A DNA stretch of 64,000 bases from Pseudomonas fluorescens (GCF_002022275.1 NZ_MSDF01000052.1:62001-126000), one strand, 5' to 3'. Counted from the stretch's first letter, positions 1 to 9,330 are shown. A program made the numbers and translations. Notes: generated from the letters alone by a model not told the origin.

Positions 1-1
1 T

Positions 2-256
2 GGCGCCAAGGTGGTCGATGACGCCGGCAACTCCGCAGGGACCGTAGGGCAGGGTGGGCAGTTGTATGCACGGGTCAAGGAGGGCACGCACCGTCTGCAC
101 GTCAGTTGGGGCGGCCAAGATGATCAGGCCTGCACCGTCAAAGTACCTGAGGTTAAAGAACAGGGGCCGTTGTTCAAGGCCAACGCGATCTGCCTGGACG
201 ACACGAGACTGACTGATGTCGATGAGAACAGCGTGAACAAGAGCGCCGGGCGATGA
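2..256 (+). CDS. Fimbrial usher, C-terminal fragment
   Basis: The gene enters from the left edge of the window and only its last 84 codons are visible. The fragment has the pattern of the C-terminal plug-like domain of FimD/PapC-type outer-membrane ushers: a GN..GTVGQGGQLY stretch, then LHVSWGG and one cysteine in QACTVKV. Ushers form the outer-membrane pore through which chaperone-bound pilins are assembled. The two downstream genes are fimbrial adhesin-like proteins, which fits a classical chaperone-usher operon whose pilin and chaperone genes lie outside the window. The usher identity rests on a short segment but agrees with its neighbours. Confidence 0.8.
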   Translation, partial: GAKVVDDAGNSAGTVGQGGQLYARVKEGTHRLHVSWGGQDDQACTVKVPEVKEQGPLFKANAICLDDTRLTDVDENSVNKSAGR

Positions 257-309
257 GATGTTGAAACAGCAAAGTAACCGCTTTTTTTTCGAGCTGAAGG
301 GATAACAGT

Positions 310-1449
310 ATGAGGAGTAAAGTCATCGCCGGAGCGTTGATAGCGCTGGGTTATTTGATGGTTTCTCAGGGGGCTTCGGCGTTCTGTCTAGCGCCGGTAG
401 CCCAGAACTATAATATGGCATTGAATATCAGCAGTCTCACTGTGCCGCGAGACGCACCCAATGGTACGGTGCTTCACCGTCAGGAATTTCACCAAGCCGG
501 TGAAGGCGGGCTTATTACCTGTCGGGCGCTGGACCGAAATGACGCTCCACCGGTGACCATCTATTTTAATGTGATTGGCTTGCTGGCGAATACTGGCTTC
601 ACTGCTGCGCCGTTTGAAAGTCAAGTGTACGCAACGTCTGTTCCGGGCATTGGCGTTAGTTGGTTCAATGGGTGGAACTATGTAGGCGGCACGCGGATAA
701 ACCGACCAGCGGGTTCCAATTGTCCGTTTGTCAGGAACGCAGGGAGCGGAACTCAAAGTGATATCTGTCAATCCCAAAGGCTGACACTGACTAATCGTAC
801 GAGGGTGGCATTGATAAAGACTGGCCCGGTGGGCTCTGGCACTGTCCGAGCTGCTGATTTGGGACGATTGCAGTTCAGCCTGAGCATTCCCGGGGAGAAC
901 ATCCCCGTCATGACGGAAGTTGGAGTAACCGGCGCTATCAACGTGGTCAGCCAAACCTGTACAACGCCGAACGTCACAGTCCCTATGGGCACTCACAGAA
1001 CCTCTACATTCACAGGGGTGGGTTCGGCGTCACCCCAGGTGCCGTTTAACCTCAACATCACGAACTGCCCGGGTTTTCCCGGTTACTACGGTGGAACCAC
1101 AACTGCGGCAACACCGGCAGCCTCTCAATCAGGGCCGACCAACGCCGGGACGCGAGTCCCCAATACCGTCAGCTTCCGGGTGGACCCGGTCTACACCGCC
1201 ATTGACGCTGCCAACGGCGTATTCAGTCTGACACCCGGTACGGGTGTGGCGACGGGCATCGGCGTGCAGCTATTGCGTGAAGGGGGCGCCGTGCAACCAC
1301 TCGCCCAGAATCGTGTGCTGGCTATTTCACCCACAACCTCTACCACCGGGTTTGTGATCAGCCTTGCTGCCCGTTACTTACAATCAACAAGTACCGTCAC
1401 GGCCGGAAGTGCCAATGCCGTGGTGAATTACACGCTTATTTATCAGTAA
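310..1449 (+). CDS. Fimbrial adhesin/tip subunit, copy 1
   Basis: This 379-residue exported protein has a signal peptide of about 25 residues (basic start, hydrophobic core, cleavage near GASA-FC). It has the two-domain layout of a tip adhesin: an N-terminal variable part (about 25-215) and a C-terminal pilin-like part beginning at TCTTPNVTVP and ending in a beta-strand motif NAVVNYTLIYQ, the usual donor-strand and chaperone-recognition end. Paired cysteines flank each domain. A GAAGGG ribosome site lies about 9 nt before the ATG. It follows the usher fragment and precedes a clear paralogue, so it belongs to the same fimbrial operon. The receptor cannot be predicted. Confidence 0.8.
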   Translation: MRSKVIAGALIALGYLMVSQGASAFCLAPVAQNYNMALNISSLTVPRDAPNGTVLHRQEFHQAGEGGLITCRALDRNDAPPVTIYFNVIGLLANTGFTAAPFESQVYATSVPGIGVSWFNGWNYVGGTRINRPAGSNCPFVRNAGSGTQSDICQSQRLTLTNRTRVALIKTGPVGSGTVRAADLGRLQFSLSIPGENIPVMTEVGVTGAINVVSQTCTTPNVTVPMGTHRTSTFTGVGSASPQVPFNLNITNCPGFPGYYGGTTTAATPAASQSGPTNAGTRVPNTVSFRVDPVYTAIDAANGVFSLTPGTGVATGIGVQLLREGGAVQPLAQNRVLAISPTTSTTGFVISLAARYLQSTSTVTAGSANAVVNYTLIYQ

Positions 1450-1513
1450 CGAACGCGCCTGGCGAAGCAGTGCGCACCACAGTATTAAGGTAAGTCATCA
1501 CTGAGGCACTATT

Positions 1514-2644
1514 ATGAACATGGCCACGCCCACTGGTTTATTGGTTTCGGGGTTGCTCCTGTTGAGCGGCCACCAAACTGCAAGCGCTGCAGTGGGCTGT
1601 GGCAACATTACCGGAGTGCCCGCGTTTAATGGCACGATGGCGCTTAATATCAACAGCTTGTCTGCGCCTCGAGATGCGCCCGTCGGTACTGTGCTTTACG
1701 TGCAGGAATTTCATCAGGCAGGCCAGGGACCAACTTGGCAGTGCGGTATCGAAAACGCCGCGATGACGGGTAATTACAGTGTTACCGGTTTAGGCCGCAA
1801 AGTGGATTTCAACTCCGGAACGTATGCGGGCAAGGTTTATGACACGGGCGTACCTGGTATCGGCGTCAGTTGGTTCAGCGGAGCAATAGGCGTCCGGGCT
1901 GTTGGGGCCGAAGTGGTGGCAGGCGTGACGCCTAACGGTTGCGGTCGAGTCGGAAACAATATCTGTCAAACTCTACCGATTAAATTCCTTACTAATGCCG
2001 CAGTGGTCTTGATCAAGACGGGTCCGGTTGGCACGGGTACTGTCCGGGGAAGCGAATTGGGCAGAATGGTCTTATCCACCAGTGTTGCGGATAGCCCGGC
2101 CTACAGTACCGCCGCTGTCGGGGTCACGGGCACTATCAATGTGGTTGCCATGACCTGCACGACCCCGAACGTCACAGTACCCTTGGGTAGTCACAAGACG
2201 TCCACGCTCACAGGCGTAGGCTCGGGCAGCCCTCGCGTAGATTTTATCCTCAATATTACGGATTGCCCGGGGTTTCCCGGCTATTTCGGTAACACCGCCG
2301 CATCATATCCCGCAGCTTCCCAGTCATCCGTGACCAGTACCGGCACGCGGGTCCCCAACACCGTGAGCCTGCGAGTCGACCCTGTCTACGCAGCGATAGA
2401 TGCGCCTAACGGCGTACTGGGATTGACACCTGGTACAGGCGTGGCGACTGGAGTGGGTGTCCAGATACTGTATGCAACAGGCTCGTTACTGCCACTGTCC
2501 CAGGCCAGGCCGCTCGGCACTGCCTTCACCGCGAGCACTCGTTCTTTCAGCATTGGGCTCTCCGCGCGTTATTTACAAACTGCAAGTACGGTCACACCAG
2601 GTAGCGCCAACGCGGTGGCGACGTACACCCTTATCTACCAATAG
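1514..2644 (+). CDS. Fimbrial adhesin/tip subunit, copy 2
   Basis: This 376-residue exported protein is a close paralogue of the upstream gene. Both share the CTTPNVTVP..SHKTST/THRTST segment, the NITDCPGFPGY/NITNCPGFPGY segment, the TRVPNTVS.RVDPVYAAID stretch and the terminal NAVATYTLIYQ. The N-terminal binding domain is more divergent than the C-terminal pilin domain, as expected when a duplicated tip subunit takes on a different ligand. A signal peptide ends near residue 25 (HQTASA-AV). About 60 nt separate the two genes, so co-transcription is likely. The pair is probably alternative or sequential tip subunits of one fimbria (inference). Confidence 0.8.
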   Translation: MNMATPTGLLVSGLLLLSGHQTASAAVGCGNITGVPAFNGTMALNINSLSAPRDAPVGTVLYVQEFHQAGQGPTWQCGIENAAMTGNYSVTGLGRKVDFNSGTYAGKVYDTGVPGIGVSWFSGAIGVRAVGAEVVAGVTPNGCGRVGNNICQTLPIKFLTNAAVVLIKTGPVGTGTVRGSELGRMVLSTSVADSPAYSTAAVGVTGTINVVAMTCTTPNVTVPLGSHKTSTLTGVGSGSPRVDFILNITDCPGFPGYFGNTAASYPAASQSSVTSTGTRVPNTVSLRVDPVYAAIDAPNGVLGLTPGTGVATGVGVQILYATGSLLPLSQARPLGTAFTASTRSFSIGLSARYLQTASTVTPGSANAVATYTLIYQ

Positions 2645-2793
2645 AACAGCGCGAGCTGCCAAATTGAACGCGGCTAGGAGCCGTCTGAGTTTAAAAAATA
2701 CCGATCACGCTGCATGACAACGGCCCACCCTATTCTCACTCCTACACAAAGCCTACTGCCGGGTTCGAAGGCTGCGTTTTTAGTCCTGATCCT

Positions 2794-4230
2794 ATGTCGA
2801 GCACTGGCAGCATTGATTACAGTAGCCGGGCATATAACTCCTGGAAAATTATCGTGAATTCAATCGTTGCCTGCGGGCCCTGTGAACTTGAGCGCCTGCG
2901 CGTCACGGTGGTGGAATCTGATGTTCCACGGGCGGCGCGTTTGTTATCAATATTGCGTTCTTTGGGCATCCATCAACTGAGTGTCGTGTCCGGGCTGCAG
3001 GACCTAAGCCTGCAACTCAGTCAAACGCAGGTAGATGTGCTGGTGACCGAGATTCGCCCGAACAGTAACGATGGGTTGATGTTGCCCAGCGCATTAAAGT
3101 TGCACTATGGATCGGCGTGCAGCTTGCAGTCTCCGCGCATTCTCTGGTTGGCAGAAGTTGAACCGTTACTGCCGTTCACTGAGCTCTCGGAGCATCACTC
3201 GGTATCCACTTTTCGGCGTACCTCACCCGTCAACCGGGGCGAGGGTATTTCCGTCAAGGCACTTGATGCTCACGCTCAACTGGCGTGCGCCGCCGGTTTT
3301 GTCGCAACAACCCTGTATTCCTTTGATGCCCGGGCCGTAGGCAATGCGTTGGAGGCGCTGTTGGCGATGCCAAAGATAGCCAATCGGCCGCTGCCCGCCA
3401 GGAATGATGTACCGAGTGAGGATGATGTGATCATTGCGCTCGCGACGGGGGAGGGGCTGCGCGTGGTGTTCCAGCCACAGCATGATTTGCGCAGCGGGGA
3501 GATGGTTGCTGCTGAAGCATTGGTCCGCTGGCGTCATCCTGAGCATGGCGACATTTCACCCGCGGTACTGATCCCGTTGGTGAATAAGTTAGGCTTGCAT
3601 CTGCTGCTGTTCAGTTTTGTGAAGGCCCGGGTGCTTGAGGTGTTGTGTTCCTTGCAAAGCATGCATATGCAGATGCCTATCTCCGTCAATGCCTCGGTCG
3701 ATACCCTCTGCACTGCAGGGTTCTCGGCGCGCTTGGCTGATCGGATGATGCGCTCGGGTTTACCCAATCACTTGCTGAAGATTGAACTCACCGAAGACAT
3801 CCCGGTGATGGACGAACTGTGTCTGTCGGCCGCGCTTAACGCGCTTAAAGCTCGAGGTTTTGGGGTGTCGCTTGACGATTTTGGCTCAGGCTCAGCGACG
3901 CTGCGCCAAATAGCTCGCATGCCTTTCGATGAAGTAAAAATAGACGGCGCGCTGATTCGCGACCTAGACACCAAACCTACCGCGCGTCGGGTTATTGCGA
4001 CCACACTCGCGCTGGCGCGGCGCTTGAACATGACGGTAGTTGCTGAGGGCATTGAAACGGACTCATGCAGGATACTGTTGCGCAGGCTTGGATGTTCCTA
4101 CGGCCAAGGCTTTGTACTCTCCCGGCCAATGGAGGTGTCGGATTTCTTGAACAGGCTGACTGCCGAAAAGCAATCGAACCTGTCACCGCCACCTGTCAGC
4201 CTGGAGCCAGGTGCGTTGAGAGAATTCTGA
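2794..4230 (+). CDS. EAL c-di-GMP phosphodiesterase with degenerate receiver domain
   Basis: This 478-residue cytoplasmic protein has an N-terminal receiver-like domain (about 35-150) and a C-terminal EAL domain (about 210-455). The EAL domain keeps the catalytic signature: AEAL with Glu241, the ELTE metal ligand, DDFGSG, the VKID lysine and VVAEGIE. It should therefore hydrolyse c-di-GMP. The receiver keeps an acidic pair (ESD, 41-43), but the phospho-acceptor position reads VLVTEIRP, with Glu86 in place of Asp. REC-EAL proteins of the RocR/PvrR type sit beside fimbrial operons in Pseudomonas, and the same arrangement is seen here. The ATG has only a weak ribosome site; an internal GTG at 2854 is possible because the receiver core begins later. 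Confidence 0.85.
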   Translation: MSSTGSIDYSSRAYNSWKIIVNSIVACGPCELERLRVTVVESDVPRAARLLSILRSLGIHQLSVVSGLQDLSLQLSQTQVDVLVTEIRPNSNDGLMLPSALKLHYGSACSLQSPRILWLAEVEPLLPFTELSEHHSVSTFRRTSPVNRGEGISVKALDAHAQLACAAGFVATTLYSFDARAVGNALEALLAMPKIANRPLPARNDVPSEDDVIIALATGEGLRVVFQPQHDLRSGEMVAAEALVRWRHPEHGDISPAVLIPLVNKLGLHLLLFSFVKARVLEVLCSLQSMHMQMPISVNASVDTLCTAGFSARLADRMMRSGLPNHLLKIELTEDIPVMDELCLSAALNALKARGFGVSLDDFGSGSATLRQIARMPFDEVKIDGALIRDLDTKPTARRVIATTLALARRLNMTVVAEGIETDSCRILLRRLGCSYGQGFVLSRPMEVSDFLNRLTAEKQSNLSPPPVSLEPGALREF

Positions 4231-4254
4231 TGTACCCGCCTTGAGCACTTTTGG

Positions 4255-4288
4255 TTCGGGCCACGTGAAATTCCTACGTGGAGCCGAA
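4255..4288 (+). terminator. Hairpin after the EAL gene
   Basis: The two arms TTCGG..CACGT and ACGTG..CCGAA pair around a 9-nt loop, followed by a short A-rich stretch and no clear T run. It lies between the EAL gene and the LuxR-type regulator gene. It may end EAL transcription or act as an attenuator. No stronger terminator is visible in the gap. Confidence 0.4.
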
Positions 4289-4358
4289 AAACTGACTAAT
4301 CTTCTTCCAGTCATATCCCTGCAATCATGCTCTTTCGCGAGCTTGGTATAGCCAAATT

Positions 4359-5024
4359 ATGAAACGCCTTCGTATTGCGCTCCTGGACGACCACGCGATT
4401 ATTCGCCATGGTCTTTCTGCCCACCTTAGCAAAGAGCCACTGTTTGAATTGGTCGGCACCTACGGCACTACTCGCGAGCTGATGGCTGGGATGCAAAGAG
4501 CACCGGCGGATCTGTTGTTGCTTGATTACGCCTTGGGTCCGGATGAACTCGACGGCGTATCGTTGATTCGAGCGGTGCGCACCAAATTCCCTGACTGCCG
4601 CATTTTGGTGTTGTCTGCACACCATGATCCCTCCACCGTGGCGCTTGCGTTGCGGGTGGGCGCACGCGGTTTTGTCGGAAAGGGTGAAGAGCTGCCGGAT
4701 CTTGTTCGCGCCATTCACGCCGTTGCCTCCGGTACGGTTTATTTGAGCGCCGAGATGTCGTACAGCGTCGCCGAAGCCACCACGCAAACAAGCGTGCAGC
4801 CCGAGGACGAGCCGCTTGATGCATTGCAGGCCGCGTCACTGTCTGCGCGGGAGCAGGAAGTCATTCGCTGCTACCTGGCTGGGATGACGGTCTCGGAAAT
4901 TGCCGAAAAATTCAACCGCAGTATCAAGACAATCAGCACCCAGAAAACCGCTGCATTTCGAAAGTTGGGCGTGACCTCCAATAATGGTCTGTTCAAACTC
5001 AAAGAAACCCTTGGCTCGCCATGA
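4359..5024 (+). CDS. LuxR/NarL-family response regulator (RocA/BvgA-like)
   Basis: This 221-residue protein has an N-terminal receiver with the acidic pair D10-D11 and phospho-acceptor Asp56 (LLLLDYALG), and a C-terminal LuxR-type helix-turn-helix (LSAREQEVIRCYLAGMTVSEIAEKF.RSIKTISTQK). It should be a DNA-binding response regulator for the adjacent hybrid kinase, because its stop overlaps the kinase start (ATGA at 5021-5024). The set of EAL regulator, NarL-type regulator and BvgS-like kinase next to fimbrial genes matches the known Roc systems that control Cup fimbriae in Pseudomonas aeruginosa. The target genes here are inferred to be one or both fimbrial clusters. Confidence 0.9.
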   Translation: MKRLRIALLDDHAIIRHGLSAHLSKEPLFELVGTYGTTRELMAGMQRAPADLLLLDYALGPDELDGVSLIRAVRTKFPDCRILVLSAHHDPSTVALALRVGARGFVGKGEELPDLVRAIHAVASGTVYLSAEMSYSVAEATTQTSVQPEDEPLDALQAASLSAREQEVIRCYLAGMTVSEIAEKFNRSIKTISTQKTAAFRKLGVTSNNGLFKLKETLGSP

Positions 5025-7450
5025 GGCGTGTTTGGCTCACCCTGGTTGTGCTGGTTTTCACCTCGTTTCACGCTGGCGCGCATGCCGATGAGTTGGGCGG
5101 AACGCTCCAATTGACCGACGCCGAACGCGCCTGGATTACTGAGCATCCGGTGCTGCGCGTTGCGGTCATGGAGGGTTTTGGTGCGCTGGAGTACATGCAA
5201 GGCTCCCAGCTTTCGGGGCTGTCGGTCGAATATCTCAATGCGATCTCAAAAGAGCTGGGCATCACCTTCAGTTATGTACTGACAAATGGTGGCAGTGCGC
5301 GTATCGCGCTATTGCAGCAGGGCAAAGTGGACATGATCTCGACGATGCGCAGCATCGGCCCGACGTTGAAGATTCAGGGCCTCGCCTTGACTGATCCCTA
5401 CCATGTCAGCGCTGCTGTCGTGATCGCACGGGCTAAAACGCCTTTGATATTTGATCTGACCCAACTGGAAGGCAAGCGAGTGGTGATCGCAGCCAAGGGG
5501 CCTTTCGAGTCCATCTTGAAGGACAACGTCAAGAATATCAGCCTCATAAAAAGTGATTCAGCGCTGGAAGCCTTGAGGCTGGTCGAGGAGGGGGATGCGG
5601 ATGCAGCACTCGGCACCGAGACTTACCTGATCCCGTATTTCGGCTCTAAATTCGAAGGTGTGCTGCAGTTATCCGGGGTGATCTCATCGATGACTTCCGA
5701 GATCAGCATGGCGGTGCGTGATGACCAGACGATGCTGCTTTCCGTACTGCAAAAGACCTTGAAGTCCATATCTCTAGAGCGCGCCTACCGTATGAACGAG
5801 CATTGGCTGGTCGCCTCGGGATATGGCGCTGCGACAGATTCCAATTCGATTCTTGACGACCATCTGCACGAAGTCACTCTGGCAGTGCTATTGCTTGCAG
5901 TATTGCTGGGGCTGGTCCATCAGACCCACCGCCAACGTCGTCGGGCGGTGCGCAGTGAACGTGAGAAAGCAAAGTTCCTCGCGGTGATGAGCCATGAAAT
6001 TCGGTCGCCCATGAACGCGGTCCTGGCGGCCGTGGAGCTACTGTCACTGACCCGGCTCGATTATGACCAGCGCCATCTCTCATCGCTGGCCAGCAGCGGG
6101 GCCAATACGCTGCTGGCACTTCTGGATGATGTGCTGGATCTGTCCCGGCTTGACGCCGAGCAACTGCGCCTGGAGCTTGAGCCTGTAGATCCTGCAGCGC
6201 TGGCCAGAGAGGCCGTTGCGCTTTACGGGCTGCGAGCCCTGACCAAAGGCATCGACTTGATCCTGCAAGTGCCCGACTCGGTTGAGTATTTGATGCTGGA
6301 TGAGGGGAGGGTGACTCAGATCCTGCATAACCTGATTTCCAATGCGATCAAATTCACTGAATACGGTTCGGTGCAGGTGAAAGTGGTGGTAAGCGATACC
6401 GATGTCCCAGGCTTGAAGACGCTTGATATTGAGGTAGTCGATACCGGTATCGGTATTTCCGCGCACCTCCAGGAGCGCCTGTTCACGCCGTATTCACAGG
6501 CCGAACACTCCTACAAACGATCCGGCGGCACCGGGCTTGGCCTGGTGATATGTCGAGAGTTGGCCGAGCTGATGGACGGCACTCTGTCGCTCACCAGTGA
6601 AGTAGGCGAGGGCACGGTGATGGGGCTCTCACTGCACGCGCAACTGACGGCGCCGCCGGCGACCGAGGTCGGCGCGGTCACGCAGCTCGCACCCGCGGCC
6701 CTCATCTCATCCGAGGTTGTCGCGCCTGTGGCGGGCGAGCCACCTGCCAACCTGCGCATCCTGGTCGTAGAGGATGCCCGCGCCAACCAGGAGGTGTTGC
6801 TGGCGCAGCTCCATCAGTTTGGATTCACAGCGGCACTCGCTCCCGATGCTGCTCAAGCCGTGTTGCAATTTCAACAGCAGGTGTTTGACCTGGTGCTGCT
6901 GGACTGCGATTTACCGGACAAGGACGGCTACACGGTGGCCACTGAGCTACGCGCCCTTGAAACCGACCACGGACGCCGGCGTTGCCCGATTATTGCGATC
7001 TCTGCGTCCACTGGGCATGACCATGCCGAACGCTGCTTTGAGGTTGATATGGATGGCGTGCTCAGTAAGCCCATCCAGTTGGCCAAGTTGAAGTCGACCA
7101 TTGAACTCTGGTGTGACGTAGTGGTTGCGCAAAAGCAGGCCGTGCCCCCCAGCGTGGTCAGCCTGGACCTGCACCAGATCCGCGAGTCGATGCTTGAAGA
7201 CTTGCTTCATCTGCTGGAGGCGGTGATTCAGAGTAATGCTGAGCTTGCGTTGCACAGAGCCCATCGGCTTCACGGTGCAGCACTTTCTATGGGGTGGGTG
7301 GACCTGGCATTGGCCGCGCAAAAATTTGAAAGCCTGCTGCGCGCCAACATACCGATGGACGAACCCCATTGCTGTGCGCACTTGCGGGAAATCATGCAGC
7401 AGTGGCGTCAAGTTGATCTGGCGCTCTCGGCATCCAACCATGAAAGATAA
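5021..7450 (+). CDS. BvgS/RocS-like hybrid sensor kinase
   Basis: This 809-residue inner-membrane phosphorelay kinase has a signal peptide (1-23), one periplasmic SBP_bac_3 Venus-flytrap domain (about 35-270), a transmembrane helix (about 287-300), a HisKA domain with MSHEIRSP (His325), an HATPase_c domain with N, G1 (DTGIGI) and G2 (GGTGLGL) boxes, a receiver with Asp628 (LLLDCDLP) and a C-terminal Hpt domain with RAHRLHG (His748). This is the complete four-step relay of unorthodox kinases. Characterised BvgS and RocS1 proteins often carry two flytrap domains; only one is visible here. It overlaps the regulator upstream by 4 nt and the transporter downstream by 11 nt, so the three are translationally linked. 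Confidence 0.92.
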   Translation: MRRVWLTLVVLVFTSFHAGAHADELGGTLQLTDAERAWITEHPVLRVAVMEGFGALEYMQGSQLSGLSVEYLNAISKELGITFSYVLTNGGSARIALLQQGKVDMISTMRSIGPTLKIQGLALTDPYHVSAAVVIARAKTPLIFDLTQLEGKRVVIAAKGPFESILKDNVKNISLIKSDSALEALRLVEEGDADAALGTETYLIPYFGSKFEGVLQLSGVISSMTSEISMAVRDDQTMLLSVLQKTLKSISLERAYRMNEHWLVASGYGAATDSNSILDDHLHEVTLAVLLLAVLLGLVHQTHRQRRRAVRSEREKAKFLAVMSHEIRSPMNAVLAAVELLSLTRLDYDQRHLSSLASSGANTLLALLDDVLDLSRLDAEQLRLELEPVDPAALAREAVALYGLRALTKGIDLILQVPDSVEYLMLDEGRVTQILHNLISNAIKFTEYGSVQVKVVVSDTDVPGLKTLDIEVVDTGIGISAHLQERLFTPYSQAEHSYKRSGGTGLGLVICRELAELMDGTLSLTSEVGEGTVMGLSLHAQLTAPPATEVGAVTQLAPAALISSEVVAPVAGEPPANLRILVVEDARANQEVLLAQLHQFGFTAALAPDAAQAVLQFQQQVFDLVLLDCDLPDKDGYTVATELRALETDHGRRRCPIIAISASTGHDHAERCFEVDMDGVLSKPIQLAKLKSTIELWCDVVVAQKQAVPPSVVSLDLHQIRESMLEDLLHLLEAVIQSNAELALHRAHRLHGAALSMGWVDLALAAQKFESLLRANIPMDEPHCCAHLREIMQQWRQVDLALSASNHER

Positions 7451-8645
7451 GTATTCGGCAGCACTGTGGATGTTCGCGCTACTGGGCGCGTCGTGCCTGC
7501 TGGTTTCTATGGATCGGCGTATTTTTTGGGTATTCGCCAGCGGTATTCGACACGACCTCGGGCTCACGCACACGCAAGTGCAAATGGCTTCGGAAGCCGT
7601 CCAGCTGGGCTTGGGGGTGGCGAGTTTAGGGGCAGGTTATCTGGTTCGAATCGCCAACCGTAAAGGGTTGGCCATCACGGGTCTGTTGATGGCCTCATTG
7701 GCGACATCGGCGACTGCGTACGTCCTGGATTTCCAAAGCATGTTTGCTGTGCGGCTGGTCGTCGGCGCAGGGGTCGCATTGCATTGTCTGGCCATTTTGA
7801 CGATTGGCATCAATTGCTTCCCGCGCCACCGAGCAAACGTGGTCGCGGCCGTGATCTTCTTCATGGGGGCAGGCGCTTTAATTGGCGTGAATCTGGGCAC
7901 TATTATCGGCGAAGTCACGGATTGGCAAGGCACCCTTATCGCGTTCGGTCTGGCAGGTCTGCCCTTGGCGATAGCCATTTTCGTTTTCGTAAAACCCTGG
8001 TTCAGTGAGGCGGTGCTGCCCCAGCGCTGGAACATTCAGCCGGTGCAACCACCACCAGCCAGTTCGATATGGTCACGTCGGGTGTTGCTGTTGGGGTTAA
8101 TGACCGTGTTGTTGAGTCTGTGCGTTTCCAGCTTCCGTGATAACTACCTGTTCCACATCCGTGAAGAAGGTGGCTTCAGCTGGCAGTTTGGGCAATTAGC
8201 AGTCAGCGCGTATGGCTTTGGCAATTTGTTCGCCTTCTATGGTGCATCGGTACTCAGAAGATACGGTGCCCGCAGTGCGCTGATCGCCTCGTTTGCGCTG
8301 ACAGGTATTCTGTCGTTTTGCATTTTCACCATGAGTTGGGAGTACACGTTCGCCCATGTCACGCTTTCCATCCTGTTGGGCATAGCCTTGGGGGGCATTG
8401 CTACGGTTTCGTTGCTTTTACAGATGATCGATTCGGTAGTGGCTGCCCAGCGCCCCCCCGTGATGGGCCTTTTTTTCACCTGCCTGATTACGCCTACCAT
8501 TTTGTCCAATAATCTGTGTCAGATAGCAGAACAAGCAATGGGATACGCGGTGGCGGGCTTAGTGTTGATGTCAGGCAGCGCGTTGATTGCTGCGGCACTC
8601 GCAACACAATTGCCTGCGCGACAGAGGACGCTGCGCAGAACTTAG
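7440..8645 (+). CDS. MFS transporter coupled to the sensor kinase
   Basis: This 401-residue protein has about 12 hydrophobic segments and the general pattern of a major facilitator. The start at 7440 (MKDKYSAALW) lies inside the end of the kinase gene; the open frame extends further upstream, but an earlier start would only read through kinase sequence. A short DRR motif follows TM1 and a basic loop (ANRK) follows TM2, similar to the cytoplasmic loop of MFS proteins. The substrate is unknown. Tight overlap with the sensor gene suggests that it imports or exports a ligand related to what the flytrap domain senses (inference). Confidence 0.8.
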   Translation: MKDKYSAALWMFALLGASCLLVSMDRRIFWVFASGIRHDLGLTHTQVQMASEAVQLGLGVASLGAGYLVRIANRKGLAITGLLMASLATSATAYVLDFQSMFAVRLVVGAGVALHCLAILTIGINCFPRHRANVVAAVIFFMGAGALIGVNLGTIIGEVTDWQGTLIAFGLAGLPLAIAIFVFVKPWFSEAVLPQRWNIQPVQPPPASSIWSRRVLLLGLMTVLLSLCVSSFRDNYLFHIREEGGFSWQFGQLAVSAYGFGNLFAFYGASVLRRYGARSALIASFALTGILSFCIFTMSWEYTFAHVTLSILLGIALGGIATVSLLLQMIDSVVAAQRPPVMGLFFTCLITPTILSNNLCQIAEQAMGYAVAGLVLMSGSALIAAALATQLPARQRTLRRT

Positions 8646-8673
8646 CTGAACTTCAGGTGAGGAATCGAACAGT

Positions 8674-9102
8674 TCAATACTCATCTCGGCACGTCAGCCG
8701 CCAGTCGCGCGTGGTGTGACGAAAGTCTGCGGGGGCCGGCACCAGGCGAGTCATGAATTGTTCAAGCTCTGTGTACTCGGGCATTCCGTTTCTATAACAA
8801 CCTTCTCCGGTGACCGACCACTGCAACTCAAGACTGTTGGAGGGGCAGCTGTAGACAAACAGGTTACTGATTTCAAATTTTTCAAACGCTGCCAACTGGC
8901 AAGGGTGTTGCCTTGATATGGGTTCGGCGGCCAACAGTAAATCAAATCTTTTTACTCCGGCGAAACTTAACTTGACGCCTTCCTCGAGCGTGGAAGTTGT
9001 GGCGATGCAGTAGTAACCCATTGTGTTGAGCATCTTTTCCACCTGCATGGATTGTGCGTGAACACTGTCCAGAATCAAGATGCGCAAGTGTTTATTCATC
9101 AT
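8674..9102 (-). CDS. Stand-alone receiver-like protein without phospho-acceptor
   Basis: This 142-residue protein starts like a response regulator (RILILDSVHAQSMQVEKMLNT), followed by a second strand (YCIATTS) and a third strand DLLLAAEP. The residue that should be the phosphorylated Asp is Ala in this third strand. The C-terminal half has no output domain. It therefore resembles a pseudo-receiver, perhaps a binding partner in the fimbrial/Roc phosphorelay. It is convergent with the MFS gene, with 28 nt between the stops, and divergent from the histidine phosphatase gene. Two adjacent ATG codons can serve as the start (9102 or 9099). Confidence 0.65.
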   Translation of the reverse strand: MMNKHLRILILDSVHAQSMQVEKMLNTMGYYCIATTSTLEEGVKLSFAGVKRFDLLLAAEPISRQHPCQLAAFEKFEISNLFVYSCPSNSLELQWSVTGEGCYRNGMPEYTELEQFMTRLVPAPADFRHTTRDWRLTCRDEY

Positions 9103-9213
9103 GGCTGTATACCTCCCGGCGCCGGGTCAAAAATGAGTCACCGCCGAGCCTATCGATTTAATTTATTTTCGTATTTAAGAGTGCTCTGAAAAAAACCAAA
9201 ATTAGCGGTATCG

Positions 9214-9228
9214 GCGATCATTGATCGC
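9214..9228. promoter_or_regulatory. 15-nt palindrome in divergent promoter region
   Basis: GCGATCA-T-TGATCGC is a perfect inverted repeat in the 228-nt AT-rich region between the divergent receiver-like gene and the histidine phosphatase gene. Its position suits an operator for a dimeric regulator acting on one or both genes. No regulator can be named. A single TTTAAG half-site lies at 9174-9179. Confidence 0.35.
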
Positions 9229-9330
9229 GGGTTTCAATTTTATCGGAGCAGTCCGATTTTCAAAGTGTTCGGCGCTCTCCACGCTTGGCTTTATGAGTGT
9301 TCTACCTAAATCATAAAACAAGGTGTAAGT

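Noticed and set aside
9157..9190. PmrA/QseB-type box upstream of the Ais-like phosphatase
   Set aside because: TTTAAT and TTTAAG are present, but the spacing is 11 nt and the second half-site after TTTAAG is TCTGAA, so the pattern does not match the other sites.
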